This document shows, piece after piece, positions 45,201 through 53,600 of a DNA stretch of 64,000 nucleotides (positions are counted from its first letter, which is position 1; every line of letters starts with the position of its first letter). The position numbers were made by a program, and so were the translations under genes. The notes beneath the pieces are model-generated. The model did no database searches, was not told the DNA's origin, and saw nothing but the letters and a program-made list of their open reading frames with translations. Source of the DNA: Paludibacteraceae bacterium (GTDB lineage Bacteria; Bacteroidota; Bacteroidia; Bacteroidales; Paludibacteraceae); assembly GCA_017558065.1 (NCBI GenBank), contig JAFYWK010000056.1:1-64000 (forward strand), written 5' to 3'.

Positions 45201-47127
45201 ACTAAATATTGAAACAGTATCTATCGACAATGTATATTTCTGGAAATCTGCTGGCACCGCTCCTGTAGAGTCTGTTACATTGGACAAAACTACTGCTACC
45301 ATTGAGGTAGATGAAGCATTGCAATTGAAAGCAACCGTGCTTCCTGCGGAAGCTGCTAACAAGAATGTGGTTTGGACATCTTCCAACACTTCTGTTGCTA
45401 CCGTATCTGCAGAAGGTATCGTTACGGGATTGACCGTAGGAACCACTACCATCACGGCTACTTCTGAAGATGATAATACTAAAGCTACTTGTGCTATTAC
45501 CGTAGAACCTATCACCGTTAAAACATGGTGGGGCGGTCCAGTTACACTTACTTTAGCTGGACAAGAGCACTATGTATTATATTCATTCACTCGTAATGAG
45601 AATAAGACCATTACTTATACCGCTATTTTTGACCAAGGTAATATTGATGTTGTTAAACAAGTTAGTCTTTCTGATGGATGGCACGAATTACAGTGGGCAG
45701 ATGCAGGAAATACAACAGTATCTTGGACTAGTACATCAACTCACAATGCTGGTGAAAAAATATTAGGCTTCTTCTATTTTGGTGGACCACGTATTGATTT
45801 TAATACAGAAGCGATAGCATATATTGTTGGATCCTCTAACGAGCGCCCTATTCTTTCTGTTGAATCTGTAACACTTGACAAAACCTCTTGCGAATTGATG
45901 CCTACTGAAACGGCTCAATTGATAGCTACAGTTAACCCTGGTTATGTTGCTAATAAGAATGTTACTTGGACTTCTTCCAATACGGCTGTTGCAACCGTTG
46001 ATGCCAATGGTCTTGTTACTGCCGTAGCAGCTGGCTCTGCAACCATTACTGCAACTTCTGTTGCCGATAATACTAAGACTGCTACTTGTACCGTCAATGT
46101 CATGGCAGAGTTGACAGATGCCACATATTATGCTAATGCATTCTTTATTGAAAATGGAAGATTTGTAGGATTTAATTACTCTATTACTCGTACTGCAGAA
46201 CGCAAATTGCATTATGAAGCAACAGTTAATGGAAATGTGGTAGGATTAGTAGTAGAGATTAATGATGGAAATTGGCATGGTATGGTATATGATGCAGATT
46301 CTAAATCATATAGTTATACAACAGACAATACCTACGCAGACGGAATAACTACTATTAATCATTTCTTCTATGTTAAATTTGCTGGAGGTGCACAGGAAGT
46401 AGATGCTGACTACACCGTCGGTTCTACCAACTCTCCAGTTCGTACAATGGTAGGTATCAACGACCAAGAGGCTGACCAAACTACTCGCTTGGCTCAATAC
46501 ACCTCTCCAGTAGATGTAGTAGTAGCTCGCTCGTTCAGTCCTGATTATTGGCAAACTATCACATTGCCTTTCACACTCAATGCTGCACAAATCACCGAGA
46601 TCTTTGGTGCTGGCACTCAAGTATTGAAATTGGCAAAAGCAGGTGTTGCTCCAGATCAAGCAATGGAACTTGGCTTTACTACCGTTACAGGTATTCAAGC
46701 ATCTACACCATACTTGATTATGCCAGCACAAACTGTAGGAGCAGGAACTATTGTTCGCAATGTAACACTCAACACAAATGCTCAAACCGTTAAAGTAAGT
46801 AACGTAACTATGCACCCATTGTTGGATAAAGTAACTTACGACTATACAACAGATGATGTTTTGTTCTTCGTAGGTAGCGATAATTATTTGCACTACAAAG
46901 CAAATAATAATGAAATTTTAGGTTTGCGTGCATACTTCACATTTGATGGTATTACAACATATGCTCAAGCCGCTAATGTGCGCGCACGCATAGCACTAAG
47001 AGAGGATGCAGCAACTGGTTTGGACAATCTCATCAACGAAAATGCTCCAGTTAAAGTGATTGAGAACGGTCAACTCATCATCATTCGTGATGGAGTGAAA
47101 TACAACATACAAGGACAAAAACTTTAA
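42280..47127 (+). CDS. Giant secreted modular carbohydrate-binding protein
   Basis: The 1,615-residue protein has, in order: a signal peptide; module A (SGVDWETIGWIG to FWVYYADG); an FnIII-like domain with AKDAAGNVSAAKEITF; module B (FCEEEILPN, WKDDWTLTDN); a Pro/Glu linker; module C (NYCQKLLTNG); an Ig-like domain (SLNATAANTLCKVNESVAIT); an F5/8 type C (CBM32-like) domain (about residues 563-707, AWFVVDLGAYYDLDLVSIHF, VRFWSTKAATGYGMKIYDMQ); another FnIII-like domain; module D (about 825-993, ending SIDNVYFWKS); a Big_2 domain (about 996-1075); module E (WWGGPVTLTLAG); a second Big_2 (from about 1194); module E'; a beta-rich region (WQTITLPFTLNAAQ); and the C-terminal tail KVIENGQLIIIRDGVKYN. 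No catalytic motif was seen. It is probably a surface scaffold or binding protein for the glucan. Confidence 0.75.
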   Translation: MKKHFLKSFALLAMLFSALTLSAQSGVDWETIGWIGSTDANYNNKFKCSTTEGLVNIQHPGFASEIGIYMTFPAAGIDCNLTGISVQGAGIIMHLSSFTAKETEVVVNYAGGSRTFWVYYADGAEGGSDEGGEELPDTEAPTLISVELFGAAQNFVLLSPNATDNKGVTSYLITPNGGAEKEVTLDNAGKIKIEGLTLDKSYTYSVKAKDAAGNVSAAKEITFSTLDRIFCEEEILPNVQFTTNQKLTFTAKKVSNTETLFTLTSSTSTLTKMFNVNLTNAGSGVLPAGYVWKDDWTLTDNTLSKTVTWETYPTNPITIAITANRTPGAGESNLIGLSYSMDISNTCGEEPDPTPEPEPEVVESNYCQKLLTNGDKEIYVTAIKTAENVYQLIVEGEKVSQITGTHYNPGGIHIGGLTPKEKTTGDYGNKVVYEFELESAPTIYNPLYVLFEGSGDLNFGNINDIVWGTCPEKETSILTSLNATAANTLCKVNESVAITVVAKDQYGANMNAGTVEYTISPADAGTIVDNVFTPTKAGLVTITASVGTVQAEPVEVYAYAGDNLALSTNIVTDNKIIAQSDVNPTIGATNAFYAVDGNDSQWQGSYTNGTADNDVARTYDAWFVVDLGAYYDLDLVSIHFEGACSQAYTIAVSKDFVNWVTAYTYNGSAGVQQNRIDALYGTNLQNATDIRFVRFWSTKAATGYGMKIYDMQVYGSNRQEVTKTATKPVINSATVTSKTIEQAILSINTTSSVAIAKYRVVDNANGIDWFVSSLNPTEYVIAHLKDNTSYTLSLYAYDIDGNISDVFTMEEFKTLADNTKPTTASPTPTRDEEDVLAFYSDTYTPVINWGSKKDWNGAGTVTENAISANNYLMYKDVTWWGWTYGVKDGYTNGTLTGVDCSNMEYLHIDVWGPIDGKIRVIPIYGGGVPNNENYYAEVTIKAGQWNSVDVALADFVGAGDKHDFSSIYQIKFAELNIETVSIDNVYFWKSAGTAPVESVTLDKTTATIEVDEALQLKATVLPAEAANKNVVWTSSNTSVATVSAEGIVTGLTVGTTTITATSEDDNTKATCAITVEPITVKTWWGGPVTLTLAGQEHYVLYSFTRNENKTITYTAIFDQGNIDVVKQVSLSDGWHELQWADAGNTTVSWTSTSTHNAGEKILGFFYFGGPRIDFNTEAIAYIVGSSNERPILSVESVTLDKTSCELMPTETAQLIATVNPGYVANKNVTWTSSNTAVATVDANGLVTAVAAGSATITATSVADNTKTATCTVNVMAELTDATYYANAFFIENGRFVGFNYSITRTAERKLHYEATVNGNVVGLVVEINDGNWHGMVYDADSKSYSYTTDNTYADGITTINHFFYVKFAGGAQEVDADYTVGSTNSPVRTMVGINDQEADQTTRLAQYTSPVDVVVARSFSPDYWQTITLPFTLNAAQITEIFGAGTQVLKLAKAGVAPDQAMELGFTTVTGIQASTPYLIMPAQTVGAGTIVRNVTLNTNAQTVKVSNVTMHPLLDKVTYDYTTDDVLFFVGSDNYLHYKANNNEILGLRAYFTFDGITTYAQAANVRARIALREDAATGLDNLINENAPVKVIENGQLIIIRDGVKYNIQGQKL

Positions 47128-47146
47128 TCAGAGGTAAATGGTTATA

Positions 47147-47213
47147 GGAAGAATAGCGGCAAACGCCGCATCTTCCTCACCTTTACACCTTACACTTTAC
47201 ACAATAAACTAAA
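47147..47213 (+). repeat. Hairpin plus word-repeat cassette
   Basis: GGAAGA/TCTTCC and GCGGC/GCCGC form a stem at 47147-47176 around an AAAC loop. CTTTACACC-type words follow (about 47179-47203), just before a small gene. It has the same architecture as 50575-50640, 55459-55550 and 56526-56617. Confidence 0.7.
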
Positions 47214-47226
47214 TTAAAAGAACGAT

Positions 47227-47352
47227 ATGAAAAAAGTATATTTAGCGCCTCAAACAGAGGCAATCAAACTCTTAGCTGAAAACGCAATCATGGCTGGTAG
47301 TTACAAAAATCCTCTAAACGGTACAGATGGTAGTTCCGATTATCCAGTTTAG
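47227..47352 (+). CDS. Small conserved-looking 41-residue peptide
   Basis: The frame ATG 47227 to TAG 47350-47352 encodes a peptide starting MKKVYLAPQTEAIKLLAENA, followed by IMAGS and a polar end GTDGSSDYPV. From general knowledge, Bacteroidota genomes carry many small proteins of this style (MKK-Y-P-E-..-A-MAGS). They have no known function and could be exported peptides. It lies between the giant modular protein and its paralogue, preceded by a hairpin/word cassette and followed by another hairpin. No membrane segment is evident. Confidence 0.6.
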   Translation: MKKVYLAPQTEAIKLLAENAIMAGSYKNPLNGTDGSSDYPV

Positions 47353-47371
47353 TATTGTATTACTCCTCCTC

Positions 47372-47393
47372 TCCGCAGGGCATACCCTGCGGA
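47372..47393 (+). terminator. Hairpin after the small peptide gene
   Basis: TCCGCAGGG (47372-47380) pairs perfectly with CCCTGCGGA (47385-47393). The following bases are G/A-rich rather than T-rich, so termination is uncertain. The remaining sequence to 47580 shows nothing recognisable. Confidence 0.45.
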
Positions 47394-47586
47394 AGGGGGA
47401 AATTAAACAGTTTTGCCATCCACATTTACTGAAGATAGCGGATGTGCGAAGCGATTGTTAGTGTATGGTAATTTATTACGGAGTACGCTGCAAAATAAGA
47501 TTAGTTTAGATTTCTCGCGCTCTGCGCGTAGGAGTTTTACACTAATACTATATAATAATTATTAACCTTTTAAAATCATCATGTGT

Positions 47587-49074
47587 ATGAAAAAAATCTT
47601 TTCTCTTTTCGTAGCAGCACTATTTAGTGCAACTATGTTCGGCGCTTCAGGCGTAGATTGGAGTGCTTATGAATTCATTGGCGATGGCGCTGGTGGTGGT
47701 GCGTACACCAACAAGTACAAAGCATCGGCTGCCGAAGGATTGACTGTTATTAATATTCAGCATCCAGGTTTTGCTACAGCTGATGGTATCTATGTTACTG
47801 TTCCTTCTGGCATCTCTGCTTGTTCTGTTTCTTCTGATATTCAAGGTGCAGGCGCGCTTCTACACCTCTCTGCTTTCGTAGCACAAGAAACCAAAGTCAC
47901 CATCACCCATGCGGATGGCAATTGCACTTTCTGGGTATATTACGCAGATGGAACGGGTGTGGATGAGGGTGGTAACACCGAGGATCCAACTCCAGAACCA
48001 ACACCAGACCCAGAACAACCAGAAGGAGCTAATCTCTTTAACCCTGCTACTGCTTCTGTTGTAGAAACCTATTTTGCTCCTAACTGGGCACAAGAGACCA
48101 ACAGCTCTGCTACCTACGATGCAGCTACTGGTACCATCACCGTTGACCTCAAGAGCCAATTCTATGGCCAATGGCAAGCACAAGTAAAACTCCAACACAA
48201 TGTAGTATTTAGTGCTGACAAACAATACACCATCTCTTGCAAGTTCCACGCTAATACTGCTATCGGTGGTATCACCTTGAAGATGGACGACAATGCGGAA
48301 GTGGTAATGGAGAACCAAACTATCAACCTCGTTGCTAACGAGACTCTCAACTACGCTTCTAAGCCAGGTAATGGTGTTCCAGGCAACAACCAAATCATCG
48401 TCTTCGACTTCGGTTGGGCTGTTCCAGCACAAGTGACTATCTCTGATATTACTATCCAAGAGGTAGGCGGCGCTGTGGCTCCTCCTACAGTTGAGCACCC
48501 TGCTGCTGCACCTGCTCCTACTCACGATGCTGCACAAGTGTTCTCTATCTACTCCGACGCTTACACCACCACCGTTACTCGCGGCATGGGCGGTTGGGGA
48601 CAAACTACCCGTGAGGAAGAAGTCGTGCTCGCTGAGGGCGACCATGCATTATACTACAGCACTTGCAACTACCTTGGCTGGGAACTCAATGGCAACACCT
48701 CTATCGGTGACCTCAACGCTTACCCAATGCTTCACATGGATGTATATGTAGCCGAAGCTGGTTCTATTGGCTTTACTCCTATCTGGGGTGGCGAAGCAGA
48801 GAAAGCATACGCTTTGCAACCAGGTTGGAACGCCCTCGATATCAACCTCGCTACTGACTTCGTAGGTATCAACCTCGCCAATATCTTCCAACTCAAATGG
48901 GCGAATATGCCTGCTACCTGCTACATCGACAATGTATATTTCTACAACCCTAACGGTACCGCTGTGGACAATATCACTGTTCAGAAACATGCAGCTAAGC
49001 GCATCGAGAACGGCCAACTCATCATCATCCGCGATGGCGTAAAATACGACATCACAGGCAAAATGATGAAATAA
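47587..49074 (+). CDS. Secreted carbohydrate-binding modular protein with C-terminal tail
   Basis: The protein of about 495 residues starts MKKIFSLFVAALFSA (ATG 47587; ATG 47581 is the alternative). Module A (SGVDWSAYEFIG to FWVYYADG) is followed by a Pro/Glu linker. A CBM4/9-like beta domain follows (FNPATASVVETYFAPNWAQE to VTISDITIQEVGG). Then comes module D (VFSIYSDAYTTTVTRGMGGW to CYIDNVYFYNPNG), also found in the 42280 protein. It ends with the tail KRIENGQLIIIRDGVKYD. No catalytic residues were recognised. A strong terminator-like hairpin follows at 49094. Confidence 0.7.
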   Translation: MKKIFSLFVAALFSATMFGASGVDWSAYEFIGDGAGGGAYTNKYKASAAEGLTVINIQHPGFATADGIYVTVPSGISACSVSSDIQGAGALLHLSAFVAQETKVTITHADGNCTFWVYYADGTGVDEGGNTEDPTPEPTPDPEQPEGANLFNPATASVVETYFAPNWAQETNSSATYDAATGTITVDLKSQFYGQWQAQVKLQHNVVFSADKQYTISCKFHANTAIGGITLKMDDNAEVVMENQTINLVANETLNYASKPGNGVPGNNQIIVFDFGWAVPAQVTISDITIQEVGGAVAPPTVEHPAAAPAPTHDAAQVFSIYSDAYTTTVTRGMGGWGQTTREEEVVLAEGDHALYYSTCNYLGWELNGNTSIGDLNAYPMLHMDVYVAEAGSIGFTPIWGGEAEKAYALQPGWNALDINLATDFVGINLANIFQLKWANMPATCYIDNVYFYNPNGTAVDNITVQKHAAKRIENGQLIIIRDGVKYDITGKMMK

Positions 49075-49093
49075 CCCATCATTCCACCCTCTT

Positions 49094-49123
49094 AAGTTAG
49101 GGAGGCAACCGCCTCCCTAACTT
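49094..49123 (+). terminator. Strong hairpin after the 47587 gene
   Basis: A perfect 13-bp stem (49094-49106 with 49111-49123), loop AACC, followed by TCTAAC. It may cause partial termination within the PUL. Confidence 0.7.
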
Positions 49124-49124
49124 T

Positions 49125-49236
49125 CTAACAACTCTAACAACTCTAAACCACTCTACACCACTCTACACAATTCTACACAACTCTACACCATTCTACACAA
49201 CTCTACACCATCCTACACAACCCTACACAACACACC
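49125..49236 (+). repeat. Decamer word array (about 11 units) before the 49240 gene
   Basis: CTCTAAACCA, CTCTACACCA, CTCTACACAA and TTCTACACAA units continue for 110 bp with a period of 10, directly after a hairpin and up to the start codon. Confidence 0.92.
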
Positions 49237-49239
49237 ATC

Positions 49240-50544
49240 ATGAAACATTTATTCTTCTCTCTCCTCCTCTCCTGCTTGACTCTGTCCACCTTCGCACAAG
49301 AACTGGACGTCAATTATGCACTCTCCTCCAATGGAGCTACAGCCGTTGCTACCTCAGGCGACGCCCTCGCCGCTATTGACGGCAACCCTGGCACACGTTG
49401 GGAGTCTGCGCAAGAAGATCCACAAATCTGGACACTCGACCTTGGACAAACACGCACCTTCAATACTATCAAAATCCTCTGGGAAGGTGCCTATGCCAAG
49501 AAGTTTACTATCTCCGCCAGCACCGATAGTGTGGCATGGACACCCATTGTCACCATCGCTGACCAACAATTAACTGGCTTCCCTTACTCCCAAATCCACA
49601 CCATCGCTTCTACCACCGCTCGCTACATTCAGTTCTACGGCGAGGAGCGTGGCACAATATATGGCTATTCATTCTGGGAGTTTGAAGTATATACTGCGGG
49701 CGAAAGTATCCTCACAACGCTGGAGGCTACTGCCGATGCCCACCTCGTTAAGGTAGGCGAGAGCACAGCTATCCAACTCATCGCCAAAGACCAACACGGC
49801 AAGATTATCACCCCTGCCGAAGAAGTCATCTATACCATCATTCCTGCTGATGCTGGTACTGTGGTTAATCATGTTTATACCCCTGCTCGCATAGGCTCTG
49901 CCTCTATCACAGCTTCTATTGGCAATGTACAAGGAGCTGCCATTGAGGTCGTGGCATATGATGGCGCAAACTTGGCACTCAGCACTGAGGACAACAAGAA
50001 ACTCATTGCCGAGTCCACTCCTTTCCTTGGCTATGATGCTTTCCGCGCTGTGGACGGCAACCTCACCACTGAGTGGCAAGGTTGCCCGGATAATGGCACT
50101 GAGGACACCGACTCTGCTCGCACCTACGATGCTTGGTTCGTACTGGACTTAGGCACACTGTGCAATATCAACATGCTGGCTATCGTCTTCGAGGGTGCCT
50201 GCGCACAAGACTATCATGTGGACTTCTCTGCCGATAATGCAACATGGCATACTGCCTATAATCATGTGGGCAATCCTGGAGTTCATCACCATACCCAAGC
50301 ACTCTATGGCGACAACCTCCAGCACAGCAACTCCGTTCGCTATGTACGTTTCTGGAGCACTAAGGCCGCTACACAATGGGGTATGAAGATATTCGAGTTC
50401 GAGGTCTATGGCTTCGCTACGGATAACACCGCTACCCCCGAAGTGGCACTCCCCGCGACGGCTCCCACCAAAATAATCTCCAATGGCCAACTCATCATCA
50501 TCCGCGATGGTGAGATGTACAACGTTCAAGGCGTGCGCCTTTGA
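49240..50544 (+). CDS. Secreted protein with two F5/8 type C (CBM32-like) domains
   Basis: The 434-residue protein has a signal peptide (to TFAQ). An F5/8C domain follows (residues about 25-150: AAIDGNPGTRWESAQEDPQI, WTLDLGQTRTFNTIKILWEG). An Ig-like domain follows (VKVGESTAIQLIAKDQHGK, about 160-240), then a second F5/8C domain (NLALSTEDNKKLIAES to MKIFEFEVYG, about 242-395). The tail is KIISNGQLIIIRDGEMYN. The Ig-F5/8C pair resembles the corresponding pair in the 42280 protein, including the segment VRFWSTKAATQWGMKIFEFE. No enzymatic motif was seen. It is a likely extracellular glycan-binding protein. Confidence 0.8.
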   Translation: MKHLFFSLLLSCLTLSTFAQELDVNYALSSNGATAVATSGDALAAIDGNPGTRWESAQEDPQIWTLDLGQTRTFNTIKILWEGAYAKKFTISASTDSVAWTPIVTIADQQLTGFPYSQIHTIASTTARYIQFYGEERGTIYGYSFWEFEVYTAGESILTTLEATADAHLVKVGESTAIQLIAKDQHGKIITPAEEVIYTIIPADAGTVVNHVYTPARIGSASITASIGNVQGAAIEVVAYDGANLALSTEDNKKLIAESTPFLGYDAFRAVDGNLTTEWQGCPDNGTEDTDSARTYDAWFVLDLGTLCNINMLAIVFEGACAQDYHVDFSADNATWHTAYNHVGNPGVHHHTQALYGDNLQHSNSVRYVRFWSTKAATQWGMKIFEFEVYGFATDNTATPEVALPATAPTKIISNGQLIIIRDGEMYNVQGVRL

Positions 50545-50554
50545 TAGTTATGAA

Positions 50555-50652
50555 CTATGAGTGATAAGTGATGAGGCGAGAATTGCGGCGTAAGCCGCAT
50601 TCTCCTCGCCTTTACACTATACACTTTACACCATACACTGCGCCTCTGGCGC
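50555..50652 (+). repeat. Hairpin plus word-repeat cassette before GH81
   Basis: GGCGAG/CTCGCC (50575-50580 with 50605-50610) encloses TGCGGC/GCCGCA around GTAA. CTTTACACTATACACTTTAC-type words follow (50609-50640), and then a hairpin GCGCC-TCT-GGCGC (50640-50652), 10 bp before the ATG. Confidence 0.8.
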
Positions 50653-50662
50653 CTCCACTACT

Positions 50663-53600
50663 ATGCGTAAATCCCTCTTTCTTATCCTTGCCTTTCACCT
50701 CCTCGCCTTATCGCCTCATCACCTCCTCGCCCAATCGCCCATAGCGATTGGCAGCGGCTCCTATGCCTCTTTTCCTCCACTCGAAGAGAGCCGCTCGTCC
50801 CTCCACGGCGGTTGCCAGGCCTACCAGATGGAGCACCGTCCTATCTACATCGTGGACTCCTTACAGGGGCGTCCTCTGCCTTCCAACGATTGGTGGACCT
50901 ACGCCCTTGTCAATCCTTGGACAGGCAAACTTTGGGCATACCCCGCACTCGTATGGGCAGATGCCACAGGCATATCCATTGCCAAACCCTCCTACTGGGA
51001 ACCCACTGGCTGTGAGATGAAGTGGAACGACCCACTCACTATCACTACTCTCGCTTTCTCGCCTGATATCCTTATCGCCTCATCGCCTCATCGCCCCTTC
51101 TCACCTCAATCTGCTCTTATCTCCCACTGGAGCGATTATATGATTGCCTTCGTACTTCAAGATGGCAGTGCCGAAGTACGCGTCACCCTTATGCAGGGCT
51201 CACCCCTCGTATGGCTGGAGTTCACCAATGCCGAACCCACCATCACCAACCCCGACCCTAATGCCTTAACCGTATTCCAGCACACTGCTGGCAATACTAC
51301 CACCCTCGCTGTGGCTGTCCTCACCGACAACCTCACCACCGAAGACCTACAACCCTATGCCTTCCGTATTCCACGCAATACACAAATCACCTACGATTAC
51401 TTATCCAATCAATCACTCCTTCGCACGCAATTTCATATCTCCTACCAAGATATAGTCCCCACCAACGCCAATGGCATATGGCAAGGTTTCCTTCCTCATC
51501 ACTACTACAACACCCACACCGACATCGCTTTTGCTCCTGCCACCTACGCTACACCTCGAGGCGAGATGCGCCTCGCGCAAGGCAATGACTTCACCATCGA
51601 CTATCCCGTACATGGTATGTTGCCTTTCTTCCCCGTGCCATACGATTCGCTACAGGGCTATGACCCCGCGCTCATGCGTACCCTCTGTGCAGAATACGCC
51701 TTGGCGGGTTCCTTCGGTGCCGACACCTATTGGGGAGGCAAAGGCCTCACACAGATGGCACACTATATGACCACCGCCTACCAGTTGGGCGATACTGCCA
51801 CCTTCGAACTTGCCAAATCCCGTCTCCGCGCCACACTCATCGACTGGTACACCTACACCGTTGGCGAAGACCAATACTATTTCGCCTATTACGACCGCTG
51901 GGGTGCCCTCGTAGGCTTCGACCCATCGTATGACTCCGACACCTTCAACGACCACCATTTCCACTATGGCTACTTCGTCTATGCCTCTGCGCTGCTTTGC
52001 ATGTTCGACGATGACTTCCGCCAGCAATACGGACCCATGGCACACCTTGTCGCCCTCGACTACGCCAATCCTTATAAATCCGAACCTTTAACCTCTAACC
52101 TATCGCCTTTCGCCTCATACTTCCCCTCCTTCCGCACCTTCAACCCCTACCTCGGTCACTCCTTTGCAGGCGGTATGGGCAACGAAGGCAATGGCAACGG
52201 ACAAGAGTCCAGCTCTGAATCCATGCAGGGCTGGGGTGGTGTATGGATGCTCGGCGCAGCCCTTGGCGATGAAGACCTCATGGAAGCAGGTATCTATGGC
52301 TATACCCTCGAAGCACGCGGTACTGCTGAATATTGGTTCGACCGCGGACGACGCAATATCGACTACAGCAAATACCTCCACCCTTACTGCTGCAACCTCA
52401 CCATGCAAGGCGTGGGCTGGTGGACATGGTTCTCAGGCGACCCCGTTTGGATGCACTCCATCCAGTGGCTACCTATCTCACCTATCCTCCAGAACTACCT
52501 CACCGAGGACCGCGCTTTCGCGCGTTGGGACTACACCCAGATGTATGATAGCAAAGAGGTAGGTAACTACGAAGCGCCTACAGGCGGCTTGGGCGATGAG
52601 TCCGGTTTGGGCAATGTATGCCTCTCCTATCTCGCACTTTTCGACCCCGACTCCGCAGCTCATGTCTGGACACGCATGCGCCAGATGGGCAAAGCCCTCG
52701 CCAAGAACCCAGACACAGGGGGTATCACCTACCTGCTCGCACACTCGCTCCGCGCCTATGGTCACCAAGACCACTCAATCCAAGCCAATTACCCCCTCGC
52801 TGCGGCATATACCGACTCTCTGACTGGCAAGACTACCTATGCCGTCTATAACGCCACCAACGAGGAGCTAACCGTTACTTTCTCCTCCTCTACAGGCGCA
52901 GCCAATCTTCCATCTTCAGCGCAGCGATCTTCCATCTTCAAGCGCAGCGATCTTCCATCTTCAGCACAGCGATCTATCTCCTTCACCGCTCCCGCTCACC
53001 GCATAACCCTCTTCACCGATTCTCCAACATTGACCGAGATTCGTCTCGAAGGACCATCCGTAGTACTCCCTAACTCCACCAACGAATATCTACTCCGTTT
53101 CCTCGACCAGTACGGTGCTACCTTCCGCGCTGATAGTATCATCCATTATACTGCACCTGCCACTGCCCAACTCACCGAGATACGCGCCACCTACCAATCG
53201 CTGGCAACGGCTCTCTCTATCCGCGTAGGTGCATTACCCTACATGGCTACTGCCACTATTCAACCTGCTATTGACTATCTCGCATTGGGCAATACAGTGG
53301 ACTTTACCATCGCAGCCACCGACCAATATGGTGAGGCATATCCTGTGGATTGGACATACCACTTCGCACCTGCTACCCCAGGACAATACATCATCGCCTA
53401 CGAAGGCGAACGCACTATTCTCGACACCGTAGTGGTACTCCCTCCATATCCTAATATCGCACTGGGCAAACCCGTCACTGCCAGCAGCCACGAGAATGCT
53501 GGCACACTGCCCAAGGGTATCAACGATGGCGACCTATCCACTCGCTGGGGCTCCGCGCACAAGGACAACGAGTATATCACTATCGACCTCCTCCAACCCA

